A program made the translations under genes and the position numbers. Positions 43,697 to 53,445 of a stretch of 64,000 bases of DNA are shown piece by piece. Position 1 is the stretch's first letter. Each line of letters starts with the position of its first letter. Under the pieces are notes generated by a model. That model was not told where the DNA came from, did no database searches, and saw only the letters and a list, made by a program, of their open reading frames with translations. The stretch is from positions 62,001-126,000 of the forward strand of contig NZ_JALKAC010000007.1 in NCBI RefSeq assembly GCF_024171645.1. The letters run 5' to 3'. Origin of the DNA: Flavobacterium sp. HSC-32F16 (lineage in GTDB: Bacteria; Bacteroidota; Bacteroidia; Flavobacteriales; Flavobacteriaceae).

Positions 43697-46600
43697 TTAA
43701 TTAAGCGTGTCTTTTTTATCAATCTCGATACTTGGCGGCATTAGCTTGTACATAACAGGGGTTACAATTCTCGAAAGAATGGTAGAACTTATCAGTCCGC
43801 CGATAAGAACAATTGCCAGTGGTGCAATTAAAGGATTGGAATTCAAAGCTAGGGGAATAAGACCGCAGATTGCTGTTATTGAGGTCAGCACCACTGGTAG
43901 AAATCGTGTTTCTCCGGCAATAGCAATTGCCTCATCTATGGATTTTCCTTCCTGTCGGAGCTGATTGGTAAAATCTACCAGAAGCAGTGAATTTTTAACC
44001 TGAATTCCCGACAAACCAATAAATCCGATAATAGCCACCAGCGACATAGGACTTCCATTAATCAGCAGTAATACAACCCCGCCTAAAATTCCCAAAGGAA
44101 TGATAGAAAGGACAATGATGATTCCTTTGAATGTTTTGAACTGTAATAGCAGTACACCAATGAAAAGGAATGTGCTCAAAATAATTACCGCAAGGAAATT
44201 TCCTCCCAGCGCATCTCCTTCAGATTCTTTTTCCCCTGATAGTTTATAGTAATATCCTTTTGGCATTTTAAGTTTATCGAGTTTAGGGATAATTTCTACT
44301 AATAAATCATTAGCATAATAACCTTTGTCTGATAAAGCTGTAACCTTGGCAAAACGGGATTTATTAAAATGGTTAATTGCTGTCGGCGAAGTTTCAAAAG
44401 ATATTTCTGCAATCTGGTTCAATGCAATTGGCGTTCCCTGAATATTATTGACATACAAATTTTTTAAGGCGTCCAGATTAGAAAATTTATCTCTGGGCAG
44501 TGTAAGAGTAACATTTCGGGCATCACCTCGTTCATCAATATAATCCCCAACAGTTAATCCGGCTACAGCAAGGCGGATTACTTTATCGGCTTCGCTTGTC
44601 ATTACACCAAGTGTTCTTGCTTTTTCTTTATTAATTTTCACTTTGACATCTGTTTTGTAGGTATTCAATTCATTATTGATATAAACTGTTCCTTTCTGAT
44701 TTCTTAAAATGGTTTCAACTTGAGAGGAAAGTCTGCGAAGAACAGCTGGATCTTCTCCAAAGAGCCTCACTACAATATTAGCCTCTAAAGGAGTTCCCTG
44801 CTCAAAATCTTTAACTTCGATTTTAGCATAAGGCATTGATTTGAATTTTTCGCGAAGCCTTTCAATCAACGCTGTTTTTTCAGTAGGTTTTGCTTCATCT
44901 TCCAACTGTACAAAAATCTGTGCAAAATCAGGTTTTCGGTCCTGTGGATGTACGTTGTAATAAATCTGCGGGTTTCCCTTGCCCACATTGGCCGTATAAA
45001 ATACAATTTCTTTATGGTTTTTCAATTCAGCTTCAACCAGTTTGGTAACCCTGTCACTTTCTGTTAGATTGGCCTGAAGTGGCATTTTTATATTAATAAG
45101 AAACATTGGTTTCTCTGAAGTAGGGAATAACTTAAATCCCGTAGCCTTAAAAAGTCCAAAAGCGGTTATGCTCAATACTATAGATATAGCAATTGTTGTT
45201 TTTGGAAATTGCAATGCTTTAGGCATAATCCTGCTGTAAGAACGTGTCAGGAATTTTTGCAGGTACTGAAGAAAAACATTCCCTTCACCATGTTCATGCG
45301 TTTTTAAAAACCGGCTTCCCAGAAATGGTACCAATGTCAAAGCTACGAGCATTGAAGCAAGTACACTAGTAATGATCGCCATAGGAAGGCTTCTTATAAA
45401 TTCACCTGACACATCAGGAAGGAAGGCTAGGGGTAAAAATGCAATAACAAGTGTAGCTGTACAGCCTACAACAGCAAGGCCAATTTGTTTTGTGCCTTTT
45501 AAAACCGCATCCATTTTTGAATGACCTTCACGAAGCCAGCGCTCAATGTTTTCCACCACCACAATACTGTCATCTACCAAAAGTCCGAGTGCCACCACTA
45601 GACCTACAATACTTAATTGGTTCAGCGAATAACCGAATGCATTCATCACAATAAGTCCTAAAGCCAGTGAGAGCGGTATGGATATCATCACAATTAAAGA
45701 AGCTCTTGATCCTAATGGCAAAAGTGTAATAATCACCAAAACAATCGCGAGTGTAAAATCAAAACCCAGATGCCCCAGACGTTGAGATACCATATTGGCC
45801 TGGTCAAAGTTTTTAACCAGCTTTATGTTTTGAGGCAGGTCTTTAGAGAATTCTTCTACTATTGGTAAAAACTCTTTTTGGACATCCGTTATGTTCACGT
45901 TGTCTTTCATACCAACGGTCACCAAAACACAGCGGTGTCCGTTTATACGGGTAATATGATCGACGGTTTCGGATTTGTAGCCCACTTCGGCAACATCCTT
46001 CATGTAGATTATTTTGCCATTTGCATTGTAAATAACAGTGTTGGCAACATCATCGGCATTTTTAAATTTACCGCTTGTCTTTACATTAAATACTTTGCTG
46101 TCAAGATTGATGCTTCCTCCAGGAATATCGGAAGCTTCACTTTGAAGACTTCCCATAACTACGTTTAAGGGAATTTTTAACTGTGCGAGTTTATCCAGGT
46201 GCAGGTCAATTCTAATTTCCTGTTCTGGTATTCCGGCGTATTTTACGTCTTTAAGGTTGGTAATTTTTTCCAGTCTTGTCTTTAATTCATCTGCCGCATC
46301 ACGCAGTTTTTTATCTGATGCATTTTCTGAAATTAAGGCTGCCTGAAGAATTTTTACATCTGAAGAAGCAATTTTTTCGGTTTTTATCAGGTAAATATCT
46401 TTAGGAAGTTCGCTGTTTTGCAGCGCATTCATTTCCGTTGAAATTTCCTGATACTTATTGTCCACATCAACTCCATATTTAAATTTTACCTGAAAGGCAG
46501 CAACGCCGTCCTCAACCGTAGTGAGTATTTTATCGATGTTTTCGAGTCCGTAAATTTTATTCTCAATAGGTTTTACGACCTGTTCTTCCATATCCTTTGG

Positions 46601-46765
46601 ACTGGTACCAGGATAAATAACCGTAATAAGATATTGAGGCGGGTGAGTAGAAGGATCTTCTGATCGCGGCATTGAAAACAGGGTCAGATACCCTACAACA
46701 GACACGAGAAGAAATATAATCAGTGTGAACTGATAGTTTTTAACGGCAAAGTTTGTAATCTTCAT
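43697..46765 (-). CDS. RND-family efflux pump, inner-membrane permease (system 2)
   Basis: 1022 residues, a complete AcrB/MMPL-type pump with twelve helices and two large periplasmic loops. Helix 4 has VVALGLLVDDSIVVVENIERWLREG, with the paired acidic residues (DD) of the proton relay. The C-terminal half has AIIGFIGLSGIQVKNSLLLVDF. It is the last gene of the TetR-controlled TolC-adaptor-pump operon (9 bases after the adaptor). Sequence differs strongly from system 1 at 31675, so they are not recent duplicates. Substrate unknown. Confidence 0.94.
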   Translation of the reverse strand: MKITNFAVKNYQFTLIIFLLVSVVGYLTLFSMPRSEDPSTHPPQYLITVIYPGTSPKDMEEQVVKPIENKIYGLENIDKILTTVEDGVAAFQVKFKYGVDVDNKYQEISTEMNALQNSELPKDIYLIKTEKIASSDVKILQAALISENASDKKLRDAADELKTRLEKITNLKDVKYAGIPEQEIRIDLHLDKLAQLKIPLNVVMGSLQSEASDIPGGSINLDSKVFNVKTSGKFKNADDVANTVIYNANGKIIYMKDVAEVGYKSETVDHITRINGHRCVLVTVGMKDNVNITDVQKEFLPIVEEFSKDLPQNIKLVKNFDQANMVSQRLGHLGFDFTLAIVLVIITLLPLGSRASLIVMISIPLSLALGLIVMNAFGYSLNQLSIVGLVVALGLLVDDSIVVVENIERWLREGHSKMDAVLKGTKQIGLAVVGCTATLVIAFLPLAFLPDVSGEFIRSLPMAIITSVLASMLVALTLVPFLGSRFLKTHEHGEGNVFLQYLQKFLTRSYSRIMPKALQFPKTTIAISIVLSITAFGLFKATGFKLFPTSEKPMFLINIKMPLQANLTESDRVTKLVEAELKNHKEIVFYTANVGKGNPQIYYNVHPQDRKPDFAQIFVQLEDEAKPTEKTALIERLREKFKSMPYAKIEVKDFEQGTPLEANIVVRLFGEDPAVLRRLSSQVETILRNQKGTVYINNELNTYKTDVKVKINKEKARTLGVMTSEADKVIRLAVAGLTVGDYIDERGDARNVTLTLPRDKFSNLDALKNLYVNNIQGTPIALNQIAEISFETSPTAINHFNKSRFAKVTALSDKGYYANDLLVEIIPKLDKLKMPKGYYYKLSGEKESEGDALGGNFLAVIILSTFLFIGVLLLQFKTFKGIIIVLSIIPLGILGGVVLLLINGSPMSLVAIIGFIGLSGIQVKNSLLLVDFTNQLRQEGKSIDEAIAIAGETRFLPVVLTSITAICGLIPLALNSNPLIAPLAIVLIGGLISSTILSRIVTPVMYKLMPPSIEIDKKDTLN

Positions 46766-46773
46766 GGTGCTTA

Positions 46774-47895
46774 TTATTTAATGATCTTAATCTTTGATTC
46801 TTCGTTGAGATAGGCACTGTTGGAGATTACTACCTGATCTGTTTTCTCAAGGCCGTCTTTGATATAGACGATTTTGTTTTCAAATTTGAAAATGGTCACA
46901 GGCTGTCTTCTCACTTTATTATTTTCCACTAAAAAAACAAAAGCCTTATTACCGTCTGCTTCAATAAGTGCATCATAAGGGATTGTGATTAAATCTTGCG
47001 CATTCCCGGTATGTATTTGAGCTTTTCCAAACATACCTACGGCAGGTTTGCTGTTTTTCATGTCCAGTTTTACTTCCACCTGAAAGGACCCAAGTGCGGC
47101 ATCTGCAGACTGTGATTTTCTAAAAACTACGGCATCAAAGCTTTTATCTGGATATCCATCCAGGATAACGGAAGCTTTCTGGCCGATCTTAACGGATGCC
47201 CATTCCTTATCTGTCAGTCCGATTTTTAACAGGTAATTATTATTGTGGGATGTTTCATTTATGGCTAAAATGGGAGAACCAGCTCCAACAACTTCGCCTT
47301 CATTGGCTGTTTTTTGAGATACAAATCCATCCGCCGCTGCATATATTTTCGCATAGCGCGCATTAAAAGCAACGGCATCTTTTTGTTTTCTGGCAATGTC
47401 AAGACCTGTTTTGGTATTTTGGAGCTGTTCCAAAGTATATACACTGTCTTGGTAAAGATTTTTGGCGCGGGTATAATCTCTCTCGTATTTTTTTACATTT
47501 AAATCCGTCTGGTTCAAACCCGCACTGATTTCGGTTTCGTCCAATGCGGCTAAAAGCTGTCCTTTTTTAAAAAAATGTCCTTCCTCAACATAAATATGTT
47601 TTACCAGACCGCCGATTTTAAAGCTGTAATGGGCCGCATTTTCTGTTGTAACCAAACCTGAGGCGTTAATAGTATTTGTAAGGGCTAACGATCCAGCAGG
47701 TGCAGTTTTAATAGATACAATATCTGCAGTTTGAAATGGGTTATGTTCTTTTTTTTCTTCTTTACACCCATAAAAAACAGGCAAGATCAGAAGCGATAAG
47801 GCTATTGATTTTGTACTCGCAAGTGTAAAAATATTTTTTAGATATTCGTGGCCCGGTCCTAAAAGGCGGACGGATGAAGTAAACTTTGATTTCAT
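46774..47895 (-). CDS. RND efflux periplasmic adaptor lipoprotein (system 2)
   Basis: 373 residues. Lipobox VFYGC lies near residue 44, unusually deep. The first 25 residues (MKSKFTSSVRLLGPGHEYLK) may be a non-homologous N-terminal addition or an early start choice. Lipoyl halves (GGLVKHIYVEEGHFFKKGQL and AADGFVSQKTANEGEVVGAG), a coiled-coil and a beta-barrel follow the MFP order. It lies 15 bases after the TolC gene and 9 before the pump. Confidence 0.92.
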   Translation of the reverse strand: MKSKFTSSVRLLGPGHEYLKNIFTLASTKSIALSLLILPVFYGCKEEKKEHNPFQTADIVSIKTAPAGSLALTNTINASGLVTTENAAHYSFKIGGLVKHIYVEEGHFFKKGQLLAALDETEISAGLNQTDLNVKKYERDYTRAKNLYQDSVYTLEQLQNTKTGLDIARKQKDAVAFNARYAKIYAAADGFVSQKTANEGEVVGAGSPILAINETSHNNNYLLKIGLTDKEWASVKIGQKASVILDGYPDKSFDAVVFRKSQSADAALGSFQVEVKLDMKNSKPAVGMFGKAQIHTGNAQDLITIPYDALIEADGNKAFVFLVENNKVRRQPVTIFKFENKIVYIKDGLEKTDQVVISNSAYLNEESKIKIIK

Positions 47896-47910
47896 AAGTA
47901 ATGTTTTTGA

Positions 47911-49257
47911 TTAATTTAAAGTAAAAGTGGCATTGGCTCTTTCTAATTCTGCAAAAGCAATCCAGGAATTATAAAGAGATATATTAGTATTAAGCTGTGC
48001 ATTTACCCATTGATTTTGCGCATCCAGTAGTTCAATGTAAATGGCTTGTCCTTCCTTATATAATTTGGTTATGTCCTCATTGTATTTTTTGGCCGATGCT
48101 TTTTGATTTTTATCTGCATTAAATTGTTCCAAAGCAGAGATTAAATTATTTCGGGTAACCTGAAACTGAAGCAGCAGCTGCTGTTTAACGTTATCAGTCT
48201 GTGAGTTTATTTTATTGCTCTCTTCTTCAACCTGTTTCAGTCTGTATTTGTTTTTGCTGCCAGAGAATATCGTCCATTCTAAAGCGGCACCGGCAAAATA
48301 GTATCGGGATTGTTTATTTACTTCGAAATCAAAGTCCTGAAAACCGAAATCAGCAAAACCGCTCAGTTTAGGATACCAATACGACTGGGTAAGCTTGCTG
48401 ACGTTTTCATTTATATCTTTTGCCATGGTAAGTTTTGAAAGTTCTTCCCTGTTTGAGGTATTTTCCTGTACCAGTGCACTCGGAAGGCTTTCTTTATCCG
48501 AATCAATCTCAATTTCGCTGTCAAGTTTTTGATTGATCAGAAAATTAAAATATGTTTTTGCATTATTGCTGATTTGTTTTGCCGTTTCCAGATTTGCCTC
48601 AATACGAATAACTTCGTTATCACTTCTTAGAACTGCCGTACGATTTATTTTGTCGTTTTTAAATAAGGCATGGTTAACCCTTTGATTTTCTTTTATCAAT
48701 GCTAAAGCGTCCTGATAAATATTAATTCCTTCAATTGACTGAAGATATTTATAGTATGCCGTTTTGATTTCCTTAACCAGCTCCCTTTGATAGATTTCAA
48801 GCTCTATTTTTTGCAAAGAAGTCTGCTGGCTTTTGATTCTCTTGTTATAAATGATTTCATAGTTCAGCAGTGGCATTGTGGCGTGAATTTTAGCATCATA
48901 GAAATTATCGGGATTAATCAGAACCGACTGGTTCTGAAGAGAAGGGAAGGCATTTGAATTAGTAATCTGATTCAGTGTGCTGTACACTGGGTTCAGCATA
49001 TCTCCGATAGGAATATCAATTGTTCTTCCGCCATCGGCTTTAGTATAATTAGCATTTAAAGAGATAGTGGGATAGAAGAGGGAACGGGCTTCCTGCAGCG
49101 CATACAAACTTTTATTTATATCAAAATTATGCTGTTTAATGACCTCATTGCTTTTTAATCCAATCTCGATATAATGCTCGAGTCTGCTTTGGGAATATCC
49201 TATAAATCCAAAACTAATCATGGTAAGTATAATCGCTTTTTTCATTTTATTGTACAT
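47911..49257 (-). CDS. TolC-family outer-membrane efflux channel (system 2)
   Basis: 448 residues with a signal peptide (ILTMISFGFIGYSQ) and the two coiled-coil halves of outer-membrane efflux proteins (LYALQEARSLFYPTISLNAN; YKEGQAIYIELLDAQNQWVN). It is the first gene after the TetR operator at 49269-49281. Order TolC-adaptor-pump is common in Bacteroidota. Confidence 0.92.
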   Translation of the reverse strand: MYNKMKKAIILTMISFGFIGYSQSRLEHYIEIGLKSNEVIKQHNFDINKSLYALQEARSLFYPTISLNANYTKADGGRTIDIPIGDMLNPVYSTLNQITNSNAFPSLQNQSVLINPDNFYDAKIHATMPLLNYEIIYNKRIKSQQTSLQKIELEIYQRELVKEIKTAYYKYLQSIEGINIYQDALALIKENQRVNHALFKNDKINRTAVLRSDNEVIRIEANLETAKQISNNAKTYFNFLINQKLDSEIEIDSDKESLPSALVQENTSNREELSKLTMAKDINENVSKLTQSYWYPKLSGFADFGFQDFDFEVNKQSRYYFAGAALEWTIFSGSKNKYRLKQVEEESNKINSQTDNVKQQLLLQFQVTRNNLISALEQFNADKNQKASAKKYNEDITKLYKEGQAIYIELLDAQNQWVNAQLNTNISLYNSWIAFAELERANATFTLN

Positions 49258-49268
49258 TGTTTTTAAAT

Positions 49269-49281
49269 TGAACGTTGTTCA
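49269..49281. promoter_or_regulatory. TetR operator before the efflux operon
   Basis: TGAAC-GTT-GTTCA is a dyad with perfect 5-base arms, 12 bases before the TolC start codon on the - strand. An identical 13-mer precedes the TetR gene at 49944-49956. Confidence 0.75.
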
Positions 49282-49302
49282 TTTTTTTGATCAAAAAAAA
49301 GT

Positions 49303-49920
49303 TTAAAGTTTTTTTATTATTTTTAAATATTCATTATATCCTTCAGAAAGGATCGTATCAGGATTGGAAAATTTCACACCTTTGGTTCTCTGGCGTATTT
49401 CCAAACAGCACATTCCGTGTACTAAGCTCCAAATCATAAAAGATAGAGACTCTAGTGAATGTCCCTCAAAATGCCCTTCGTTCATGCATTCTTCAACTGT
49501 TCTTTTTAGAGCATTAAACGTGTCAGCTCCTTCGGTCCATGCTTGTTTTTCAGTACTTTCTATAAATTCCATTGGCGCTTTAACAATAAACATCAAATCG
49601 TACATTTCAGAGTTTTCCATGGCAAATTTCAAATAGGTAAATCCCATTTTTCGAAGACGTTCCATTGGGTCCTTAATGGAGAATAATTCGATAAAATATC
49701 CTCCTAGTTCTTGAAAACCAATAGAGTGGAGGTCATGAAGAATCGCATTTTTATCTTTAAAGTAAACATATACAGTTCCAACACTGTAATCAATCTCATC
49801 AGCGATATTCCGAATAGTAGTCTGTTCAATGCCTCTTTCTAAGAAGAGTTTTTTGGCTCCTTTTAGAATCAGCATTTTTAAGGCTTCTTTTTCACGTGCT
49901 TTTCTTTCTGCTGTACTCAT
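49303..49920 (-). CDS. TetR-family repressor of efflux system 2
   Basis: 205 residues. HTH at about 27-65 (TTIRNIADEIDYSVGTVYVYFKDKNA). The C-terminal ligand domain resembles the TetR_C_33/WHG group. It is the first gene of the - strand operon leading to the TolC, adaptor and pump genes. Identical dyads flank it on both sides (49944 and 49269), so it probably represses itself and the pump. The N-terminal segment is also found, broken, at 41705. Confidence 0.93.
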   Translation of the reverse strand: MSTAERKAREKEALKMLILKGAKKLFLERGIEQTTIRNIADEIDYSVGTVYVYFKDKNAILHDLHSIGFQELGGYFIELFSIKDPMERLRKMGFTYLKFAMENSEMYDLMFIVKAPMEFIESTEKQAWTEGADTFNALKRTVEECMNEGHFEGHSLESLSFMIWSLVHGMCCLEIRQRTKGVKFSNPDTILSEGYNEYLKIIKKL

Positions 49921-49943
49921 GTCGCAAATATATGTATATTTTT

Positions 49944-49956
49944 TGAACGTTGTTCA
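49944..49956. promoter_or_regulatory. TetR operator before its own gene
   Basis: TGAACGTTGTTCA, identical to 49269-49281, 24 bases before the start of the TetR gene on the - strand. A degenerate copy (ACATTGTTCA) is at 41641-41650 before the truncated TetR frame. Confidence 0.75.
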
Positions 49957-50227
49957 TTTTTTATTTAAAATTCAAATTTAAAATTTGTATTTATTTGATT
50001 TGTAATGTTTTATGTGGGTATAGAAATGAATTTCAGAATTGTCTATTGGTTAAGTTTTACTTTTCTCATTGATTGAGAAGTAAATACAGTGATGATAATT
50101 TAGTAACAGCTCATCGTGAAGCATAACAGCACCAGTCATAATGAGAAATTCACTGTTTTTAGAACCCATGATACTGCTTTGTTTTGAATTGGGAGTTTCC
50201 CTTAGGAATTGACAGAATAATAAAGTG
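49957..50227. other. Intergenic stretch with a doubtful small frame
   Basis: Mostly AT-rich. On the - strand 50169-50050 is open for 39 codons (MGSKNSEFLIMTGAVMLHDE and on to SINEKSKT), with no recognised family and no clear ribosome binding site. I do not call it a gene. No terminator is obvious. Confidence 0.3.
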
Positions 50228-50779
50228 CTATAATTTATTAAGTTTATTGACCAGGTAACTGATCATCTGCGCAATATTTTCAGCAGGAATAGAAAAGTCA
50301 TTTTCGATCCAGTTTTTGATCACGGCAATACTTCCTTTTTCGCCAAACTGGTATGCCATTTCAGCAAAAGGCTGCATTTCGGGCGTAAGTTCGATTTGAT
50401 TTTCGACGGGAAAATTATTTCGGACGCTTCTTAGGATTCGTGAGAGAATGCCGCTTCCATCGGCTTTTGCAAACACAATCTTACTCATCTGCTTATCACT
50501 TTCTAACAGCTGGCAGCTGAGCAGTATCACATCATCCATATTGGTGCTTTTACGCAGAACCGCTGAGAGCTGTTCAAAAACATCTTCTTCTATTTCAAGG
50601 AGTATTTCCAGCGGAATGTTATAATGCCGATAAAATGTATTGCGGTTCACATCGGCTGTTTTACAGAGTTCGGAAATGGAAATTTCGCTGAGCTGCTTCT
50701 CCTGCAGCAAACTGAGCAGCGCCTCACGGAGTATTTTTTTTGTATACTGAACCCTTCTATCTTTTCTTAAATCCATCAT
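50228..50779 (-). CDS. TetR-family regulator, divergent from the epimerase operon
   Basis: 183 residues; the start could be either of the first two Met codons. HTH at about 28-60 (ISELCKTADVNRNTFYRHYN). It diverges from the epimerase-DUF2141 operon over 212 bases, in which TTTGTGTTC (50812-50820) and GAACACAAA (50897-50905) form a widely spaced inverted pair. Control of that operon is inferred. Confidence 0.88.
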   Translation of the reverse strand: MMDLRKDRRVQYTKKILREALLSLLQEKQLSEISISELCKTADVNRNTFYRHYNIPLEILLEIEEDVFEQLSAVLRKSTNMDDVILLSCQLLESDKQMSKIVFAKADGSGILSRILRSVRNNFPVENQIELTPEMQPFAEMAYQFGEKGSIAVIKNWIENDFSIPAENIAQMISYLVNKLNKL

Positions 50780-50991
50780 AAATTATTTTAGATATGATAC
50801 AAAAGCGCTGGTTTGTGTTCGCTAATGTACAGTAATACCCTTTTTTGAGACAGCAGATAGCTTTCTCTTTAATAGCTTTACATAGTGCCCGTAAAAGAAC
50901 ACAAAGTTAAATATGGAACACATTGTATAACAAATATAGCTGTTTCTTCAAAATTGAAGCGATTATAAAGAAAAATGTTAATTTAAAAAAG

Positions 50992-52083
50992 ATGGAAAAT
51001 AAGATATCACCAAAAAGAATACTGCTCACAGGTGCATCTGGGACGGTTGGTTTTGAAACCTTGCAGCATCTGGCTGAGCATACGGATTACGAAATAACGG
51101 TTTTTGATATAAAAACCAAAAAATCGGTCAAAAAACTGGCACCTTTTCGATCTCGTGTAGAGATTATTTACGGAGACATCACAAATAGGGAAGAGGTGCT
51201 GAAAGCGGCCCGAAATAAGGATGTCGCTATTCATCTGGCGGCGGTTATTCCCCCGCTTGCTGATACTGATCCCGAGATGGCTTATAATGTGAATGTAAAA
51301 GGAACACAAAATCTTATTTACGCTTTAGAAAAAAGTTCACCGCATTGTTATTTGATTTTTAGTTCCAGTATTTCAGTTTATGGTGATCGTATCAATAACC
51401 CCGAAATCATTGTATCGGATGTTTTGCAGCCCAGTGCGGGTGATCAGTATGGACAAACCAAAGTGCTGTGTGAATCGCTGATCGTCCAGTCAAAATTATC
51501 ATGGAGTATTTTTCGTCTGGCTGCCATTATGGGAAACCATAAGATATCCAAATTGATGTTTCACATGCCGCTTCAAACGCCCATTGAAATCTGCACGCCA
51601 AAAGATACCGGCAGGGCTTTTGCTAAAGCAGTTGAACACCAGAAAAAATTAGAAAAGCAGATATTCAATTTGGGAGGGGGAGAGCACTGCGTCATTTTAT
51701 ATAAATCTTTTCTAGACAAAATGTTTGCTGCATTTGGCTTAGGCGAAGCTGATTTTCCCCAAAAAGCGTTTGCCGAGAAAAACTTTCATTGCGGGATTTT
51801 AAAAGATGGTGATGATTTAGATAATATTCTAGGTTTTAGAGAGCAGAATTTAAATGATTATTTCCAGATGGTCCGCCAGAGGATTCATCCGCTGCAGAAA
51901 ATAACTACTTTTCTTTTCAGAAGTAGTATAAAAAAATGGCTGCTCTGGCAATCAGATCCTTATAAGGCATATAAAAAAGGAAATTTAAAAGAAATGGATC
52001 ACTTTTTTAACCAATCAGAGGAAAAAGAAACTGGAAAAGGCTTTATTTTAAAAATCCTAAATAATAGTAGTTATGAAAACTAA
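50992..52083 (+). CDS. NAD(P)-dependent epimerase/dehydratase (extended SDR)
   Basis: ATG 50992 (MENKISPKRILLTGASGTVG) is chosen because the Rossmann motif TGASGTVG begins 13 residues later. The longer frame has no homologous sequence. 363 residues. The active-site region has SSSISVYG and YGQTK (Tyr-x-x-x-Lys). The C-terminal part after about 270 is helical and charged. It acts on an NDP-sugar or related substrate, unknown. It overlaps the DUF2141 gene by 11 bases. A decayed duplicate of this operon lies at 15556-16009. Confidence 0.9.
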   Translation: MENKISPKRILLTGASGTVGFETLQHLAEHTDYEITVFDIKTKKSVKKLAPFRSRVEIIYGDITNREEVLKAARNKDVAIHLAAVIPPLADTDPEMAYNVNVKGTQNLIYALEKSSPHCYLIFSSSISVYGDRINNPEIIVSDVLQPSAGDQYGQTKVLCESLIVQSKLSWSIFRLAAIMGNHKISKLMFHMPLQTPIEICTPKDTGRAFAKAVEHQKKLEKQIFNLGGGEHCVILYKSFLDKMFAAFGLGEADFPQKAFAEKNFHCGILKDGDDLDNILGFREQNLNDYFQMVRQRIHPLQKITTFLFRSSIKKWLLWQSDPYKAYKKGNLKEMDHFFNQSEEKETGKGFILKILNNSSYEN

Positions 52084-52498
52084 AATAATAAGCCTGCTGG
52101 TACTCATAGCAGTAAATAGCTCACTGTTTGCACAGCATAATTTCAGTGTCGAAGTAACTGGGGTAAAACCCGGCAAAGGATATGTTTTTTTTGGATTGTA
52201 TGATAAAGAGAAAGGCTTTCTTGATAATGAGTCGCACATTGCCACGGCAAAAGTAAAAGCTGTGGAGAATAATGTAGTGTATACATTCAAAAACCTGCCC
52301 GATGGCAATTATGCCATTGCTGTGTATCAAGACGTCAATAATAACGGAAAGTGTGACCGCAATATGATAGGTTATCCGATAGAAGGATTTGGATTTTCCA
52401 AAAATTACAAACCAAAATTCTCGGCGCCTGATTTTGACCAGGTGAAAATTGCAGTTAGCCAGTATGCTAAAACCAGTATTGCATTGATTGGGAAATAG
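52073..52498 (+). CDS. DUF2141 secreted protein
   Basis: 141 residues with a signal peptide (ISLLVLIAVNSSLFAQ). The mature part has the DUF2141 pattern: YVFFGLYDKEKGFLDNE, then VYTFKNLPDGNYAIAVYQDV and NNNGKCDRNMIGYPIEGFGF, a beta-sandwich protein of unknown function. The reading frame overlaps the epimerase gene by 11 bases, so the two are translationally coupled. Function unknown. Confidence 0.9.
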   Translation: MKTKIISLLVLIAVNSSLFAQHNFSVEVTGVKPGKGYVFFGLYDKEKGFLDNESHIATAKVKAVENNVVYTFKNLPDGNYAIAVYQDVNNNGKCDRNMIGYPIEGFGFSKNYKPKFSAPDFDQVKIAVSQYAKTSIALIGK

Positions 52499-52687
52499 CA
52501 GATCGTGTCTGTTCAATTGATTAATATGTTGATTCGGAATCTTATAAAATATTTCACATCCTTTTTTAACCATATTTTTGGATTCTGAAAAATTATATTT
52601 TAGAACTGTTGACTGCCAATGCGATGCAAAATCCATGTATTGCTTACCATATCCAATTTATAGATTTAATAAAAAAATAGCAAAATT

Positions 52688-52721
52688 AAATTGTACACAA
52701 TTTAATTGTTCTGTATATTTG
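52688..52721 (+). promoter_or_regulatory. OhrR operator and -7 box of the nitroreductase-ohrR-ohr operon
   Basis: Two overlapping dyads: AAATTGT-AC-ACAATTT (52688-52703) and ACAATT-T-AATTGT (52697-52709). The latter matches the core of known OhrR boxes (TACAATTnAATTGTA) from other bacteria. TATATTTG at 52714-52721 is a -7 box. Repression by the MarR protein encoded 0.7 kb downstream is inferred. Confidence 0.75.
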
Positions 52722-52783
52722 TATTGTTGTCTTTATTCCGACAATTTTAATATTCCAATTTTTAATTTATAAAATAAGAAATA

Positions 52784-53416
52784 ATGGCGTTAATAGAAGA
52801 TTTAAACTGGAGGCATGCCGTAAAAGCATATGATCCCGCAAAAAAAGTATCAGAAGAAGACTTAGATAAAATTTTAGAAGCTGCAAGACTGGCTCCGACT
52901 TCATCAGGTTTACAGCCTTTTCGAGTGATTGTGGTAGAAAATCAGCAGTTGAAAGAAAAGATGGTTAAAGGGGCCTTAAATCCCGAAGTTATGAGAGATT
53001 GTTCTCATGTACTCGTTTTTGCTGCATGGGAGAGTTATTCTGATGAGAAAATCGATAAAGTTTATGATCATCACACTGATGTAAGAGAGCTGCCAAGAGG
53101 CCGTTTCAGCAGTTACACCGATCAGATCAAGCAAATTTATGGGGCCCAGACTCCTGATCAGCATTTTGCGCATACAGCAAGACAAAGCTATATTGCACTG
53201 GGTCTGGCAATGGCCCAGGCAGCGGAACTCAAGATTGATTCCACACCGGCTGAAGGTTTCAGCAGTGAAGTGGTTGATGAGATTTTAAATCTAAAGGAAT
53301 TAGGTTTGAAAAGTGTTACGCTTTTATATCTGGGTTACAGAGACACAGAAAATGACTGGCTTTCTCAAATGAAGAAAGTAAGAATTCCTATGGAGGAATT
53401 TATCATCAGAAAATAG
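52784..53416 (+). CDS. Nitroreductase family flavoprotein (NfsB-like)
   Basis: 210 residues. FMN-binding motif WRHAVKAYDPAKKVSEED and LDKILEAARLAPTSSGLQPF at the N terminus, and YIALGLAMAQAAELKIDSTP later. Nitroreductases use FMN and NAD(P)H to reduce nitro groups, quinones or peroxides. The gene begins the operon with ohrR and ohr (29 bases, then 1 base) behind the OhrR-type operator. This association with organic-peroxide defence suggests a reductase for electrophiles or peroxide products. Confidence 0.92.
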   Translation: MALIEDLNWRHAVKAYDPAKKVSEEDLDKILEAARLAPTSSGLQPFRVIVVENQQLKEKMVKGALNPEVMRDCSHVLVFAAWESYSDEKIDKVYDHHTDVRELPRGRFSSYTDQIKQIYGAQTPDQHFAHTARQSYIALGLAMAQAAELKIDSTPAEGFSSEVVDEILNLKELGLKSVTLLYLGYRDTENDWLSQMKKVRIPMEEFIIRK

Positions 53417-53445
53417 TTTTTTACTTTACTTTTTGCCATTAGATT

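Noticed and set aside
31675..46765. The two RND pumps as a recent duplication
   Set aside because: Their sequences, operon orders and regulators differ throughout; they only share the family.
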